Below are positions 1-7,050 of a stretch of 21,886 nt of DNA, one piece after another (positions within the stretch are counted from its first letter, which is position 1; every line of letters starts with the position of its first letter). A model generated the notes under the pieces. That model saw nothing but the letters and a program-made list of their open reading frames with translations. It made no database searches and was not told the origin of the DNA. The stretch is from a virus. The DNA lies in the IMG/VR virus record IMGVR_UViG_3300043466_000226, positions 1-21,886 of that record; one strand, written 5' to 3'. Position numbers and translations under genes: made by a program.

Positions 1-1507
1 CTGCAAAGGCATCACGACTGCTAAAAACCGCCTTAGAATTGATTATGGTATAATCACTCTTTGGTTCTCCAACCTCTCTGAATAAGCCTATAACAGTGTC
101 CTCATCCAATGCAGAAAAACTAAAGTCCTCAGTCATTGGGTCATCATCTATGCCAAGCATTGCATTAACCTCATTGTCGGTCATTCCAAGACCCGATTTG
201 AGCATAGTTACTGCAATCTCTTTGGATATCTTACCTTGTGAGAATTGGCGAATAACTCGCATCAATTGTTGGTATTGTCTACCGCTTAGATTCTTCAAGT
301 TATCGTTTACCTCAACTTGCTCTTGATTCAAACTCGGTTGAGTTGCTTCAGTTGGTGCATATTTTGCAACATCTATTCCTGCCTTCTCCAATAACCACTC
401 TTTAGGAGCAATCTGCAACAATGCTTGTTCACTTAACTCATATCCAATAGGTTCTACTGGTATGATGCTAATTTCAGAAGTAGCACCTTTTAAGACCGCT
501 AACTCACTAAATATTGATTCAAGGAATTGTTGCTTATCGTTTACATAGGTGTTCTTAAATATCTCATAAGAATCCCTCATCTGTGTTCGACTTCCCAATT
601 GACCAGGTTCTGCAATTCCAAAAAGACTTGGTGAGGTAATTTGATGACCTGCAAAAAGGTTATTCTGTATAATCAAATCAACCCTTGTGAAGTCCTCCTT
701 TGTGATATCACTTGCACCAAGGTCCTCTATGATTGGTTTTCTTGCAGGGTCAGTGGTAAAGGATAAGATAAATTTCTTACCATCGCTACCGCTAAACCTA
801 TCTGTAAACCTCCTCTCAATGTTCCTCTTCTCATCAGGAGAAGGTTCGCCATTGGGAAGGGTAATAAGTTTGGATGCACTGAAACCCGTTTGAGCATTGC
901 CAAGAACGTGTCGTGAAACTTCTATATCAGATTCAATATAGTTCAGCGCACCCATATATCCTGGAAGAGCATAGGTATCCAAACCTGGTCTATACTCTTT
1001 AATGTAAAGTATCTGCTTACCTTGTCTGACCTTCGTATTGAATGCCATTAAAGGTATCAACTCATCCTTCCTCTCGTTCCAATCTTTCTTGTACCAAAAC
1101 TGCGTATTATCCGTGTTGGACCTAATTTTGGTATAGTCAATGTGCAAGACATCAGTTAACTGCCCACCTGTAACAGACCAAATAACTTCAAGGTAAGCAC
1201 CTCCAAAGATTTCAATGTCAATGGATACCTTCCTTGTTAAATCTGCTAAAGATTCAAACTGGTTAGGTTGAGCAATGAACTGCTCTGCTATCGGGTCTGC
1301 CTCATCTGCTTTCCATCCGTTCCCGATAATGTAATTAACCTTGCCCTTAACGATAGCGTTATGCTTAGCACTCTTATTGTAAAGTGCCAAAAGATAGTTA
1401 GGGTAATCGTTCTTTTCACCGAATTCAATATACCCCTTACCCCTCTTTTCTCTATATTCGGGTTGCCTTGCCTCTTGGAAATTTAATATGACTAAATCAT
1501 TCATCAT
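1..1507 (-). CDS. Phage portal protein (3' end missing)
   Basis: The reading frame is open from ATG at 1507 to the left edge, giving at least 502 residues, so the C-terminus lies outside the window. The N-terminus has the pattern of Bacteroidota phage portals: a short lead, then the RGKGYIEFGEKNDYPNYLL stretch (residues ~22-40) and the KGKVNYIIGNGW stretch. Acidic, mixed alpha/beta sequence follows, with a linker rich in Q, N and E in the last 130 visible residues. Portals form the dodecameric ring at one capsid vertex, through which terminase pumps DNA and to which the tail attaches. The start overlaps the stop of the upstream gene as ATGA, so translation is probably coupled. The gene is displaced: it comes after the capsid gene instead of directly after terminase. 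Family assignment is from sequence pattern only. Confidence 0.8.
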   Translation of the reverse strand, partial: MMNDLVILNFQEARQPEYREKRGKGYIEFGEKNDYPNYLLALYNKSAKHNAIVKGKVNYIIGNGWKADEADPIAEQFIAQPNQFESLADLTRKVSIDIEIFGGAYLEVIWSVTGGQLTDVLHIDYTKIRSNTDNTQFWYKKDWNERKDELIPLMAFNTKVRQGKQILYIKEYRPGLDTYALPGYMGALNYIESDIEVSRHVLGNAQTGFSASKLITLPNGEPSPDEKRNIERRFTDRFSGSDGKKFILSFTTDPARKPIIEDLGASDITKEDFTRVDLIIQNNLFAGHQITSPSLFGIAEPGQLGSRTQMRDSYEIFKNTYVNDKQQFLESIFSELAVLKGATSEISIIPVEPIGYELSEQALLQIAPKEWLLEKAGIDVAKYAPTEATQPSLNQEQVEVNDNLKNLSGRQYQQLMRVIRQFSQGKISKEIAVTMLKSGLGMTDNEVNAMLGIDDDPMTEDFSFSALDEDTVIGLFREVGEPKSDYTIINSKAVFSSRDAFA

Positions 1508-1881
1508 CTTGTAATATATGTATTGTCAACCTCGTGTTGTGTGTACTCAAATGTGGTTGATGGTGACAGTTTCATAATGCCTTCTTCAAGCAATCCAGTC
1601 GCTTTAGTATAGTCTACATTGTAGGCACTTGTTTGCTCATAAACGTAGTATAAATACTCGCCAATATGACCCAAACTAAAGTATTTAGGTACTTTGATGC
1701 TGAACTTGTTATACCTATCCTTAAAAGGTGATACATCAAGAGCATTAAGCAAAACAAAAGCAACCTCATCCCGTGTAGTCCTATTGACAAAACGGAATAA
1801 ATAATTCGGAGTAGTCAGCGTTTGCTTCTCCGTCAATGTTAGGTAAATGAACTCAGTTGAACCTTGTGTCAGTTGTATCAT
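1504..1881 (-). CDS. Small conserved virion-associated protein, 125 aa
   Basis: This encodes 125 residues beginning MIQLTQGSTEFIYLTLTEKQ. The frame is open to an ATG at 1929, but those 16 extra codons would be made from the 3' arm and T-tract of a terminator hairpin (1915-1943). The internal ATG at 1881 is therefore the better start. The protein looks beta-rich, with alternating hydrophobic residues and a FRFVNRTTRDEVAFVLL strand pattern. Similar short proteins are common in structural operons of Bacteroidota phages, but their role is not known to me. It lies between a tail-tube candidate and the portal and is joined to the portal by an ATGA overlap, so a head-tail connector or other minor virion role is plausible but inferred. 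Confidence 0.7.
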   Translation of the reverse strand: MIQLTQGSTEFIYLTLTEKQTLTTPNYLFRFVNRTTRDEVAFVLLNALDVSPFKDRYNKFSIKVPKYFSLGHIGEYLYYVYEQTSAYNVDYTKATGLLEEGIMKLSPSTTFEYTQHEVDNTYITR

Positions 1882-1914
1882 TGTATCTAAATAGGTAATC
1901 CCTTGACTTTTACC

Positions 1915-1943
1915 CAAAAAGAAAGGCATCCGATATGGATGCC
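1915..1943 (-). terminator. Rho-independent terminator downstream of the 170-aa gene
   Basis: On the minus strand GGCATCC-ATATC-GGATGCC forms a perfect 7-bp stem with a 5-nt loop, followed directly by TTTCTTTTT. It sits between the stop at 1969 and the next start at 1881, so it probably limits readthrough into the 125-aa protein and portal genes. Confidence 0.8.
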
Positions 1944-1968
1944 CTTACTCAATTCTAAACCTTCCTAT

Positions 1969-2481
1969 TTACGCAGTAAGACCTGCAATTATTGAACTTG
2001 AAACCTCAGGAGCAAGTGCAGGTTCATTGCCAGTGAAGGTCAATGTGTAACCATTCCTATCTCCAAAAGCAGTACCAGTCGCACCATTGCCACCAGTCAA
2101 ATCAGCACCATTTACCTTTCCAAGCAACCAATACTTGTCATTACCATCCTGTACAACTGCAAGGAGATTATTCTTAGCAAGAAGGAGAATCTCGTTTCTT
2201 GTAGATGCTTGAAGTTTATTGAGGATTATTGACAATTCTTGTGCATAGAATACAGTACCGTTCTCAACAGAAGCAGTAATGTTTTCGGTAAGTGAAGAGG
2301 TTTGCTTTACAAGTTGATACTTGTAAAATACTTTACCTCCTGCCTTTGTGATAGTAGTAACAACGCCTGATGCTTCAGTTATTGCAGTAACATCAGCGAA
2401 TGGAATGAACCAAACCGCCTTTATCCCGCCTATTGACTCTTTACAGTCTAAGACATAATTTTGTGTAAGTGCACAGGACAT
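1969..2481 (-). CDS. Virion structural protein, tail-tube candidate, 170 aa
   Basis: This encodes 170 residues. The N-terminal CALTQNYVLDCKESIGGIKAVW pattern, with two cysteines, is one I associate with a structural protein family of Bacteroidota phages. The middle (~50-110) holds a YKYQLVKQTSSLTENITASVENGT stretch, then a helix-like ELSIILNKLQASTRNEILLLAKNN segment. The C-terminus (~120-165) is a beta-rich, glycine-rich region ending YTLTFTGNEPALAPEV, as seen in tail-tube and decoration proteins. It lies just after the major capsid gene, with hairpins on both sides, consistent with an abundant virion protein. Tail tube is the best guess; head decoration or a head-closure protein are alternatives. 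No catalytic motif was seen. Confidence 0.65.
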   Translation of the reverse strand: MSCALTQNYVLDCKESIGGIKAVWFIPFADVTAITEASGVVTTITKAGGKVFYKYQLVKQTSSLTENITASVENGTVFYAQELSIILNKLQASTRNEILLLAKNNLLAVVQDGNDKYWLLGKVNGADLTGGNGATGTAFGDRNGYTLTFTGNEPALAPEVSSSIIAGLTA

Positions 2482-2507
2482 ACCTATAATTTTTATAATG
2501 AAGGCAA

Positions 2508-2524
2508 GGGATGGAAACCACCCC
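2508..2524 (-). terminator. Hairpin after the major capsid gene (weak terminator)
   Basis: The minus strand can fold GGGGTGG-TTT-CCATCCC, a 7-bp stem with one G-U pair and a tight 3-nt loop. The downstream sequence TTGCCTTCATT is only partly T-rich. It lies between the capsid stop and the next start. It could be an inefficient terminator, or a 3' stabilising hairpin for the capsid mRNA. Confidence 0.45.
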
Positions 2525-2540
2525 TCACCTACAATGTTAT

Positions 2541-3491
2541 TTAAACGAAGAACTTAACAATCTCATCAGGGAATGCATAGTTAACTCCCATCTTGAATTC
2601 TGCTACATAGCGAACTTGGTCTGCTTCCTTTGCATAGAAGATTTCAAATCTTTCTTCTTCGTTCAAAAGGTCAGTTCCCAAGAACAGGTTAGAAACCCTC
2701 ATTGCAACAATCTTACCGCTTCCGTTCAAACCTTGTACCGCCATAACTTTTACGTTAGTACCTGGGAGGAAGAACTGACCATTGGCAGCCTCATCATACT
2801 TGTAATGGAACAAGTTAGAAGACTTCAACTTTACAGTATAGGTACGGAAAACATCCATACCACAGAAGATAGTGATATCATCCTTGTCTACTACTTGGGC
2901 AGGGATTGCTTTGTAGATGTCATCAAAGATGCTGATTACGTTTGCATCAGTGATTGCAGTTTCTACAACTCCGTGAAGAGCAACGCTATTAGCATTTACA
3001 ACTGCTGCACCATCGGCAGTAATCAAGGTAGTGATACCGCTAAACTTATTCAAGTTTACATCAACGCTACCAGTTGCACCAACCCAAAGAGTTTTCTCAA
3101 GTTGTTGAGCAATTTTCTCTGCTTTACGCTTAGAATACTCTTCAGAGTAAATCATTGAATCGTAAGAAGAACCAGCAGGGAGTGCTTTCTGCAAGTACTT
3201 TGCTTCAAGGTCTTTCAAGCAAAGTGCTTCGTTAACCTTAATTTTTCCAACTGTTACAGTCCTTTGTGTGAAAGAAGTCAGACCTGATGCGTTAAATCCG
3301 CAAGATGAACCATCTTGGAAGATTGCATCTGTATCCATAATGTTGATGGTTTCGGCAGACTTAACACCTACCATCACGTTTCCAGCATCCTTAATCAAAG
3401 ATGCAGTTTTGCTACCAAGTACAGAAGATGCAACAAGTAGTGCCTCGTTCTCTTTTGTATAGGCTGCCAATGTTCCTACTGAAAAACTCAT
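2541..3491 (-). CDS. Major capsid protein, 316 aa
   Basis: This encodes 316 residues with the pattern of HK97-fold major capsid proteins from Bacteroidota phages. There is an N-terminal helix-rich arm (1-60) and a DGSSCGFNASGLTSFTQRTV segment. A VGKIKVNEALCLKDLEAKYLQKALPAGSSYDS stretch follows, then a YSKRKAEKIAQQLEKTLWVGATG helix and a C-terminal domain containing DDITIFCGMDVF, VMAVQGLNG and RYVAEFKMGVNYAFPDEIVKFFV. This is the shell subunit. It follows the scaffold and prohead protease genes, the usual head-gene neighbourhood. Length is normal for the family. The start is preceded by an A-rich leader without a Shine-Dalgarno sequence, typical of highly expressed Bacteroidota genes. Confidence 0.88.
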   Translation of the reverse strand: MSFSVGTLAAYTKENEALLVASSVLGSKTASLIKDAGNVMVGVKSAETINIMDTDAIFQDGSSCGFNASGLTSFTQRTVTVGKIKVNEALCLKDLEAKYLQKALPAGSSYDSMIYSEEYSKRKAEKIAQQLEKTLWVGATGSVDVNLNKFSGITTLITADGAAVVNANSVALHGVVETAITDANVISIFDDIYKAIPAQVVDKDDITIFCGMDVFRTYTVKLKSSNLFHYKYDEAANGQFFLPGTNVKVMAVQGLNGSGKIVAMRVSNLFLGTDLLNEEERFEIFYAKEADQVRYVAEFKMGVNYAFPDEIVKFFV

Positions 3492-3522
3492 TTTATTTGT
3501 TTTTTATTTGTTTGAGAAATTT

Positions 3523-4116
3523 TTACTTAATTGATTTTGCGAAATCAAGGAATCTGCTAATCTTATCTTCCTTTTTTTCAACGTGCTGATTAAACTTTTC
3601 CTTTGGTTGCTCAGTTGCATTTGCAGATGGTGTGTTCAAAAGTTGAACCAAAACATCTGAAATATCACTCATACCCTTGCTGAACTTTGCTTCTTGAGAT
3701 GCAAGTTTAGCATCATATGCCATCTTAATCTCATCAAGTTGCTTTTGCATTTCTTCAATCTTCTTCTTCATCATGTCCTTGTCCTCATAATGCTTGTTTG
3801 TGTCAATCTCAACCTCAGGAACTTCAGGAAGTTCTACATTAGGTACTTTGATTTCTACAATGGCAGATGCTTCATCCAACAGAATAACAGAACCGTCAAT
3901 AAGTTCATGTTCACCAGCAGGAGCAGGAACTTCGTTGCCACCCTCGTCTACCAGTGTAACCTTACCACCGACTTCTAACTTGTCAATCATTACTTTAGCA
4001 CCACTCTTCAGCGTATATTCCGCAAAAGATTGGAGAGGTTCAGCAGAAGGCATAGGCATTTCACCCGCCTCAGCAAACATTTGTTTAATCTTGTTAATTG
4101 CTTCCAAAGTTGTCAT
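3523..4116 (-). CDS. Capsid scaffold protein, 197 aa
   Basis: The ATG at 4116 (MTTLEAINKIKQMFAEAGEM) is preferred. An ATG at 4152 would add 12 residues but lies just behind the terminator T-tract. Residues ~30-90 form a small beta module (SGAKVMIDKLEVGGKVTLVDE...GSVILLDEASAIVEI) with a lipoyl-like look. Residues ~105-155 are a charged coiled coil (DKDMMKKKIEEMQKQLDEIKMAYDAKLASQE), and the C-terminus is short and basic/amphipathic. An acidic coiled coil with a short capsid-binding tail, lying between protease and capsid genes, is the pattern of a scaffold that drives procapsid assembly and is then removed by the protease. The role is inferred from composition and position. Confidence 0.72.
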   Translation of the reverse strand: MTTLEAINKIKQMFAEAGEMPMPSAEPLQSFAEYTLKSGAKVMIDKLEVGGKVTLVDEGGNEVPAPAGEHELIDGSVILLDEASAIVEIKVPNVELPEVPEVEIDTNKHYEDKDMMKKKIEEMQKQLDEIKMAYDAKLASQEAKFSKGMSDISDVLVQLLNTPSANATEQPKEKFNQHVEKKEDKISRFLDFAKSIK

Positions 4117-4164
4117 AATAACTTTTGGTAATAAATAGGAGGCATTTACCAATGTACCATATAC

Positions 4165-4192
4165 AAAAAAGGCAGGTGTGGAAACACCCGCC
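4165..4192 (-). terminator. Rho-independent terminator after the protease gene
   Basis: On the minus strand GGCGGGTGT-TTCC-ACACCTGCC forms a 9-bp stem with one G-U pair and a 4-nt loop, followed by six Ts. It lies between the protease stop (4224) and the scaffold start (4116). Confidence 0.85.
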
Positions 4193-4223
4193 GTCTTATC
4201 AAATTAATTTATGGTAAAAAACT

Positions 4224-5120
4224 CTAACTAACCATAGATAGCACTTTAAGGACATTTTCCCAAAGTTGCTCAATCTTTTTATCTCCTGTTTTCCTGTAAT
4301 TAAACTGTCCTTCAACGGAGAACCCTCTGACATTCCCTGCCTTTATTTCTGCCCATACTTCAGGATTATCTACCTTGAATGACCCAAACCAAGACCCATC
4401 GGGCACATCCTCAAATCCTTTCATTGGTTGGATGCCCCTAACCTTGTCGCTTATAAAAGATTCAAACATTGTCACACCTTCAACAGATTGCCCTGAATCG
4501 TGCATAAGATTCACGTTTGCTTGATACCCTTTCTTGAAGTACCTCTGTGCAATCTTTTTTATCGTTTCCTTTGTGAAGACCACATAATACTCCCCATTGT
4601 GGTCATTGCGATAGATAGGAGTATCTGCCAACATTAATGGTCCGCTAATTATTTGTTGGTCCTCATCTTGGATGACAAAGGTCTGTTTATCAATCTTTTT
4701 AAGTTTGTTACTTGCCCATTCAATCATGGAAGTGCCACCCCAAGCATCCCACATAAGACCTCCGCACCCTTCACTATATGGCACATCCTTGTTTTGCTGA
4801 TGCCTCTTGAATCCGCTAATCCTTGCGATTGTTTCACGTGAAATAGGTTCTCCCTTTGCGATTTGGTTTGCCCTAATCTTTCCAGTTGCTTCACCGCAAG
4901 AACCCCATCCGTTTTTCTCTACCCAATCCAATGCTCTTTGTGCGTTGTTCTTAGCACTTTCAGGATAGTCGGTATAAGATTCTGCAAACTCATCCTCAGT
5001 AAAGGCAAGGAACTGTCTTTCAATCGCTGGTCTGTCTACTAAACTGACCACATCAACCTCAACATCATCTTCAAGGTCGTTGGTTATCTCAAGGTTAAAA
5101 ATTGGAATATTCTTTTCCAT
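4224..5120 (-). CDS. Prohead protease (XkdF-like) with inserted module, 298 aa
   Basis: The N-terminus (1-42), ending VVSLVDRPAIERQFLAF, matches the start of XkdF-type phage serine proteases. Residues ~160-275 contain GPLMLADTPIYR, NLMHDSG (candidate catalytic His207) and VWAEIKAGNVRGFSVEGQF (candidate nucleophile Ser268), the usual order in prohead proteases. Between them, residues ~48-145 form a separate helical module with SCGEATGKIRANQIAKGEPISRETIAR and GCGGLMWDAWGG motifs. I recall similar modules in other phage head proteins, but I do not know their function. The enzyme should cleave scaffold and capsid arms during maturation, and it lies directly upstream of scaffold and capsid. The catalytic residues are my reading and have not been aligned. 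Confidence 0.78.
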   Translation of the reverse strand: MEKNIPIFNLEITNDLEDDVEVDVVSLVDRPAIERQFLAFTEDEFAESYTDYPESAKNNAQRALDWVEKNGWGSCGEATGKIRANQIAKGEPISRETIARISGFKRHQQNKDVPYSEGCGGLMWDAWGGTSMIEWASNKLKKIDKQTFVIQDEDQQIISGPLMLADTPIYRNDHNGEYYVVFTKETIKKIAQRYFKKGYQANVNLMHDSGQSVEGVTMFESFISDKVRGIQPMKGFEDVPDGSWFGSFKVDNPEVWAEIKAGNVRGFSVEGQFNYRKTGDKKIEQLWENVLKVLSMVS

Positions 5121-5145
5121 TGTTACTTTTTTTATTGGTTATTTG

Positions 5146-7050
5146 TTACCCAAGCCTCGCTGCTCGGTTTATTCTTACAATCTTTTCTTGTTGGTTAGTG
5201 ATGTCAGATTCAACCACGTATGCCCTATTGGTAGCAGACCCAAGTTGATTAATGCTTTGTTGGTCCAACCTTGTTACACTTGCCGTTTGAAATAATGAAT
5301 TAGGTGAAATAGGAGCAGCACCTCCACCTTCAGAGGATGGTGTTTTAGGTTGTTCTGATGACCCACTTTTAAACTTAGATATTGTACTTCCAACAATACC
5401 TGCAATCTGTGCAGCAGCGTTAATCTTTAAACCTGCTATCTTCTTAGCACCTATTGCACTTGCAATGGCAAAAGCAGGATTTGGAATACCTGGTGGAAGA
5501 ATAGCAGGTATTGCAGCAGTTTGTGCAGCAACCTGAGTAATTGCAGAACTTGTTGCAGTAAATATCTTACCTATTTCAACAGCCTTTTGAATAGCAAAAA
5601 TAATGTTTGCTAACTTTTCATTCTCGCCAACCAATACTGCTAATGCATTTAAACCTTGTACTGCAAGGTTTGTTTTTGCATCTTGTAACTCGCTAAAAGC
5701 ATCTCTATCTGCTTGATAAAGTTCTTTTAACTTTGTATAAAACTCTGTTTGTTCTTCTAATTTTTTGGTCTGTATTTCGCTATCAGATGCAGCAATCTGT
5801 ATCTCTATTTCACTTTTTTTCTGAGCAAAAGCAATTTCTGCCTCTGCCCTTGCTGCAGTACCTTTTGCAGTATTATTTATATTGGTCTGTAACCTTATAA
5901 GTTCAAGTTCTGCCTCTTCTTCAAATATCTCTCTTTTCGCTTCTAACCTCTGTATCTCATCTTGTATAAGTTCAGCACTTGCTTTCCTTTGGTCAATTGC
6001 AATCTTATTATTACTCTCACTGATTGACTTATTTATGTCAATTTGCTCCCTAAGTAAAGAGTTTTGATTTACCAACTGTTCCGATGCAAAAGCAGTATAT
6101 TTTTCTTGTATGTCTGCTCTTTCACCTTCCAACCTTATGAGTTCTGCTTGTAGTTCCTTATTTACACCATTCAGAGCAATCTCATTCTGTATCTTTTGTT
6201 GCCTAATTCCTATAAGTGCCAACTCTTGTTGCTGACCCTTTTTGAGAACATCTGCAAGTTGATTGTTTGCTTTGATTCGGTCTTGTATTGCAAGTGCCTC
6301 ATTGTCCCTTTGTTGCCTCAATTTCTCTGCTGCAATCTCTGTCTGCTTGATAGTATTTAACTGCCTTGCTTCTGCTAATACTGCATCATTTGTTGCCTTG
6401 GTAAGTGCCTTTGCTTGGTCTAATTTCTTAGAGAAGTAATCCCCTGCTGCCTCCGTTAAGTCACCAAGTGCCTTACTTGTTTTATCAAAAGCATCATCTA
6501 CACCTGTGGCAACATCAAGCATCTCTTTTCCAAAGAGTTTTGCTGATTCTTTTGCTGCTTCAAAGTCTCCAGTAAATAAGTTTTTTAATGTTTGACCCAA
6601 TAAACCCAATGCCTCAATAGCAGAGTTAAGTCTTTCAAGTAGGTTGTTTTTTATCGCAGTTGCTAAATCAACAACTAACTGCTTTGGATTCTCAAATATC
6701 TCTTTAAAGAAATCAACTACCTTGCCAGTATTGTCTACAAAGAAAGAAACTAAATCAGAAAAAACTCCCGTTAAGAAGTTCATTGAGGTACTTAGTAAAT
6801 CTGCTACCTTTTGATTCTTGCCAAGCACTTGCTGAAAGAACTCAAAACCCTTGTTTATCACATTAATGATACCAAGCGTTTTAATTGCATTACCTATTGA
6901 CCCAAAAGCACCTGCTGCCTGTTTTGCTTCCTTACCTGCGTTTTTAGCACTCTTCCCTGCATTGTCTATTTTTTTACCTAACTCATCAACGCTTTTACTT
7001 GCATTGCCCGAGTCTACCGATATTGTTATACCTACCTTCTCATTTGCCAT
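5146..7050 (-). CDS. Tail tape measure protein, 634 aa
   Basis: This encodes 634 residues. The N-terminus is A/K/G-rich and helical (SVDELGKKIDNAGKSAKNAGKEAKQ). A hydrophobic region with repeated phenylalanines follows (~60-190). Next is a long alternating-charge coiled coil (~215-480) rich in Q, E, A, L and R. Near the end is an alanine/isoleucine-rich hydrophobic segment (~490-590, including AVEIGKIFTATSSAITQVAAQTAAIPAILPPGIPNPAF). This layout is standard for tape measure proteins, which set tail length and help DNA entry. By the usual 0.15 nm per residue rule the tail would be about 95 nm, an inference. The start abuts the stop of the upstream 674-aa gene (TAGATG). Unusually, head genes follow it. 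Confidence 0.82.
   Translation of the reverse strand: MANEKVGITISVDSGNASKSVDELGKKIDNAGKSAKNAGKEAKQAAGAFGSIGNAIKTLGIINVINKGFEFFQQVLGKNQKVADLLSTSMNFLTGVFSDLVSFFVDNTGKVVDFFKEIFENPKQLVVDLATAIKNNLLERLNSAIEALGLLGQTLKNLFTGDFEAAKESAKLFGKEMLDVATGVDDAFDKTSKALGDLTEAAGDYFSKKLDQAKALTKATNDAVLAEARQLNTIKQTEIAAEKLRQQRDNEALAIQDRIKANNQLADVLKKGQQQELALIGIRQQKIQNEIALNGVNKELQAELIRLEGERADIQEKYTAFASEQLVNQNSLLREQIDINKSISESNNKIAIDQRKASAELIQDEIQRLEAKREIFEEEAELELIRLQTNINNTAKGTAARAEAEIAFAQKKSEIEIQIAASDSEIQTKKLEEQTEFYTKLKELYQADRDAFSELQDAKTNLAVQGLNALAVLVGENEKLANIIFAIQKAVEIGKIFTATSSAITQVAAQTAAIPAILPPGIPNPAFAIASAIGAKKIAGLKINAAAQIAGIVGSTISKFKSGSSEQPKTPSSEGGGAAPISPNSLFQTASVTRLDQQSINQLGSATNRAYVVESDITNQQEKIVRINRAARLG

Noticed and set aside
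1882-1929. N-terminal extension of the 125-aa protein from ATG 1929
   Set aside because: Those codons would be made from a terminator arm and T-tract; the downstream ATG gives a familiar N-terminus.
2511-3158. 215-codon plus-strand frame
   Set aside because: It lies opposite the well-supported major capsid gene and has no protein-like pattern; it is a shadow.
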